DNA from: Hypomesus transpacificus
Taxonomy: Eukaryota > Chordata > Actinopteri > Osmeriformes > Osmeridae
NCBI RefSeq assembly: GCF_021917145.1
Contig: NC_061075.1
Span: 1,292,215-1,356,214 of the forward strand
Reading direction: 5' to 3'
DNA length: 64,000 nucleotides
Shown here: positions 62,038 to 64,000 of the stretch, one piece after another
How positions within the stretch are numbered: the first letter of the stretch is position 1
How the letters are laid out: the number at the start of each line of letters is the position of its first letter
The notes under the pieces: generated by a model
Seen by the model: only the letters and a program-made list of their open reading frames with translations
What the model was told of the DNA's origin: nothing
Database searches by the model: none
Made by a program: the position numbers and the translations under genes

Positions 62038-63853
62038 GTATGGATGACCACTTCCTGTTTATTACTCAGACCTTGACCTATGACATGGGAAGTACTTCAG
62101 GGTTAAAACACGAAAACCTGAAACAGTGGAACTCTCACATTTGAACTTCTCTTGCCGATTGACTAGGACTGTGGCATCATATTTCTATCATTGGCTCATT
62201 CTGTAGTTGTTTTATTGTTACTTGCAGGGAAACCGCGGTCTAGAGGGGCCAAGGGGCGCGCAGGGCAGCCAAGTGAGTCGAATCAAAGATCTGGGGTCAG
62301 AGACAGTGTTTCTATCATGAAGGCTGGCTAAAGGATTGATCAGTAACCTGGACATCTGCTCTGCTTGTGTTGCAGGGCGAGCAAGGTGCACCTGGACTCA
62401 GAGGATATAGAGGAGCTCTGGTACGATTCATTCATTCACGTCTTCTTTTGTTCATTCATTCATTCTGTGTATTCATCCATTCATTCATCCATCCATCTAA
62501 CCCTAACCATCACCCAAATCCATCCATCCATCCACATATTTTTTGATTCAGTCATTTGTTTCAGACTTCCCTTTCATTCATTCATTAATTCATTCATTCA
62601 CGATGGTGACTGAGTGCAGGGCCTGCAGGGGAACATCGGCCCGTGGGGAGGGCTGGGGCTCCAGGGCCCCCCGGGAGGCCAGGGCCCCCCTGGATCTGGG
62701 GGCCCCAGAGGGGTGGCAGGATACCCAGTGAGTCCCTCTGACATCCACACCTGGTTTATCCTTCACTGCAAAGATTAAAGTACAGAAATATTAGTTATGT
62801 GGCTAATGCTTAAAACAAGTACATTTGGTTGTCAATAAAGTTTTTAGTTGATAAGATTTCTTAAAATATTGTATCCTTTACTTAAATTAAGTCACCAGAT
62901 AAGTCATTTATACTAGAAACAAGTAAAAAAAAAATACATCTAAATACAAGATTATCACACTCAGTTAGATTAGACAGATAGTTTTTTTTCTTCCTGAAGT
63001 ATCAGAAGGTGTTTGAAGAAGTTTTTCTACTCAGACTAGGTATCTCCCGATGATGAACTTGGTTTGAGCCTGTTGAGATGTGACGTGCTGCTGTCCTCCT
63101 CTTATTCCTCCTCTTCCTCCTCTTATTCCTCCTCTTCCTCCTCTTCCTCCTCTTCCTCTTATTCCTCCTCTTCCTCCTCTTCCTCTTATTCCTCCTCTTC
63201 CTCTTATTCCTCCTCTTCCTCCTCTTCCTCCTCTTCCTCCTCTTCCTTCTCTTCCTCTTATTCCTCCTCTTCCTCCTCTTCCTCCTCTTCCTCCTCTTCC
63301 TCTTATTCCTCCTCTTCCTCCTCTTCGTCTTCTTCCTCCTCTTCCTCCTCTTCCTCCTCTTCCTCCTCCAGGGTAAAGATGGACCCACAGGAGCCTTTGG
63401 GGCAGCCACAGAGAAAGGAGACAAGGTAGAATCCTGTATCTGCCGTCTAATTTCAGATCACCTGGGTTGTTTTGCCTGATGTCTAATCAGGGCTCCGTTT
63501 CCCGTGTTTTTCCATCATGCAGGGATTCACGGGTGCTGTTGGCCAAAAGGGAGTTGCTGGTGTCGATGGTGAGGAGGTATATTGATTAGACTGTATTGCT
63601 TATTGATTGTAGATCAGTTTAACCTTATGCTGAATGTTGGATGACCTAAACAAATTCCAAGCATTTTCCGTACGATGTGATGATTGAATTTGACGAGAGT
63701 TAATTCCGCTTTGGATCGTCTTTGGGAATAGAGATATTGAAAATGCTTTGTGGATGAATCCTGATGATGTATAAGAAAGGTGCAGTCTCTGTGCTTTAGG
63801 GGCCTCTAGGACTGAGGGGACCAGAGGGGCCTGCAGGGAGGGCAGGACCAGCT
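62003..63853 (+). CDS. Fibrillar-type collagen alpha chain, seven internal exons (partial)
   Basis: Extracellular-matrix collagen. Seven Gly-X-Y exons in one phase (each begins with a Gly codon, phase 0): 62003-62037 (cut by the gap), 62228-62272, 62376-62420, 62620-62727, 63372-63425, 63523-63576, 63800-63853. Full exons measure 45, 45, 108, 54, 54 and 54 nt, the lengths typical of fibrillar collagens. All have AG acceptors and GT donors (GTATGG, GTGAGT, GTACGA, GTGAGT, GTAGAA, GTATAT, GTGAGT). One Gly position is lost (GAA-TEK-GDK in 63372-63425). This imperfection is tolerated in COL24/COL27-type chains, but I cannot assign the chain. No propeptide, N- or C-domain is in the window. Confidence 0.85.
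62228..62272 (+). CDS. Collagen exon, 45 nt
   Basis: Acceptor CTTGCAG; GNRGLEGPRGAQGSQ; donor GTGAGT. Confidence 0.88.
62376..62420 (+). CDS. Collagen exon, 45 nt
   Basis: Acceptor GTTGCAG; GEQGAPGLRGYRGAL; donor GTACGA. Confidence 0.88.
62437..62600. repeat. (ATTC)n/(ATCC)n microsatellite in collagen intron
   Basis: ATTCATTC and CATCCATC runs between two collagen exons. Confidence 0.85.
62620..62727 (+). CDS. Collagen exon, 108 nt
   Basis: Acceptor GTGCAG; twelve Gly-X-Y triplets from GLQGNIGPWGGL to GVAGYP; donor GTGAGT. Confidence 0.9.
62728..63371 (+). other. Collagen intron with CTC/TTC tract
   Basis: A 644-bp intron; the last ~280 bases are a pyrimidine-only CTCTTCCTC repeat ending in the acceptor. 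Confidence 0.85.
63092..63369. repeat. (CTCTTCCTC)n pyrimidine tract before collagen acceptor
   Basis: About 278 bases of CTCTTCCTC/TTATTCCTC repeat, AG-free, leading directly into the CCAG acceptor at 63368-63371. Confidence 0.95.
63372..63425 (+). CDS. Collagen exon, 54 nt, with Gly interruption
   Basis: GKDGPTGAFGAATEKGDK: the fifth triplet lacks Gly (TEK). Donor GTAGAA. Confidence 0.85.
63523..63576 (+). CDS. Collagen exon, 54 nt
   Basis: Acceptor CATGCAG; GFTGAVGQKGVAGVDGEE; donor GTATAT. Confidence 0.87.
63800..63853 (+). CDS. Collagen exon, 54 nt
   Basis: Acceptor GCTTTAG; GPLGLRGPEGPAGRAGPA; donor GTGAGT. The gene continues past the window end. Confidence 0.88.
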
Positions 63854-64000
63854 GTGAGTGCCTGTTTATAAACCCTGTATTCTTTCATCACGGTAGCCTT
63901 GTTGAGATGAAAGGATCCCCTCTCAAAACGCGTCCGCATCGCATGAATATGAAAACGCCCTGAAGATGGATCATGTAAATACGAAATTAATTGGGCTGTT

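Overview
The window is nuclear DNA of a ray-finned (teleost) fish. The evidence is intron-split vertebrate genes with GT-AG junctions, tRNA-headed SINEs, a teleost-type LINE, MITE hairpins and very abundant microsatellites and minisatellites. Four genes were recognised by conceptual translation and exon-phase bookkeeping. Three further points of support are conserved protein motifs, reading phases that close at every junction, and gene order: ACBD6 - LHX4 - QSOX1 - CEP350 is the order I know from human 1q25. The species cannot be fixed from the sequence.

Layout. 1-2420 (+): 3' end of ACBD6 (acyl-CoA-binding, ankyrin), last coding exon and 3'UTR, both embedded in minisatellites. 2421-8515: convergent intergenic DNA with several tandem arrays and a hAT-like MITE. 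8516-19150 (-): complete LHX4 (LIM-homeodomain factor, 6 coding exons, 395 aa) with a CRE/GC-box/CCAAT-type promoter near 19120. 19200-26700: gene-poor AT-rich DNA upstream of LHX4. 26700-45471 (-): complete QSOX1 (sulfhydryl oxidase, 12 coding exons, 805 aa). 45472-46475: short intergenic stretch with a SINE. 46476-57597 (-): the C-terminal ~1,224 residues of CEP350 (11 exons) including its CAP-Gly domain. 58512-61502 (+): a LINE whose endonuclease/reverse transcriptase frame is open up to a run of exactly 500 N (61503-62002). 62003-64000 (+): seven exons of a fibrillar-type collagen whose remaining parts lie in the gap or outside.

The four single-copy genes are not one pathway. LHX4 is a developmental transcription factor (pituitary, motor neurons), QSOX1 a secretory-pathway disulfide-forming enzyme, CEP350 a centrosome/microtubule protein, and ACBD6 a lipid-binding cytosolic/nuclear protein. 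No operon-like, CRISPR, phage or previously undescribed system was found. The most useful observations are: (a) CEP350 lacks about 1,900 N-terminal residues where an opposite-strand collagen gene begins across a placeholder gap, suggesting a mis-join or real breakpoint; (b) simple repeats form unusually long AG-free stretches directly upstream of at least six splice acceptors; (c) a 0.7-kb GGGCTGGACT/GGGCTGGAGT array resembles an immunoglobulin switch repeat inside QSOX1; (d) the LHX4 frame stays open 87 codons upstream of the conserved start.
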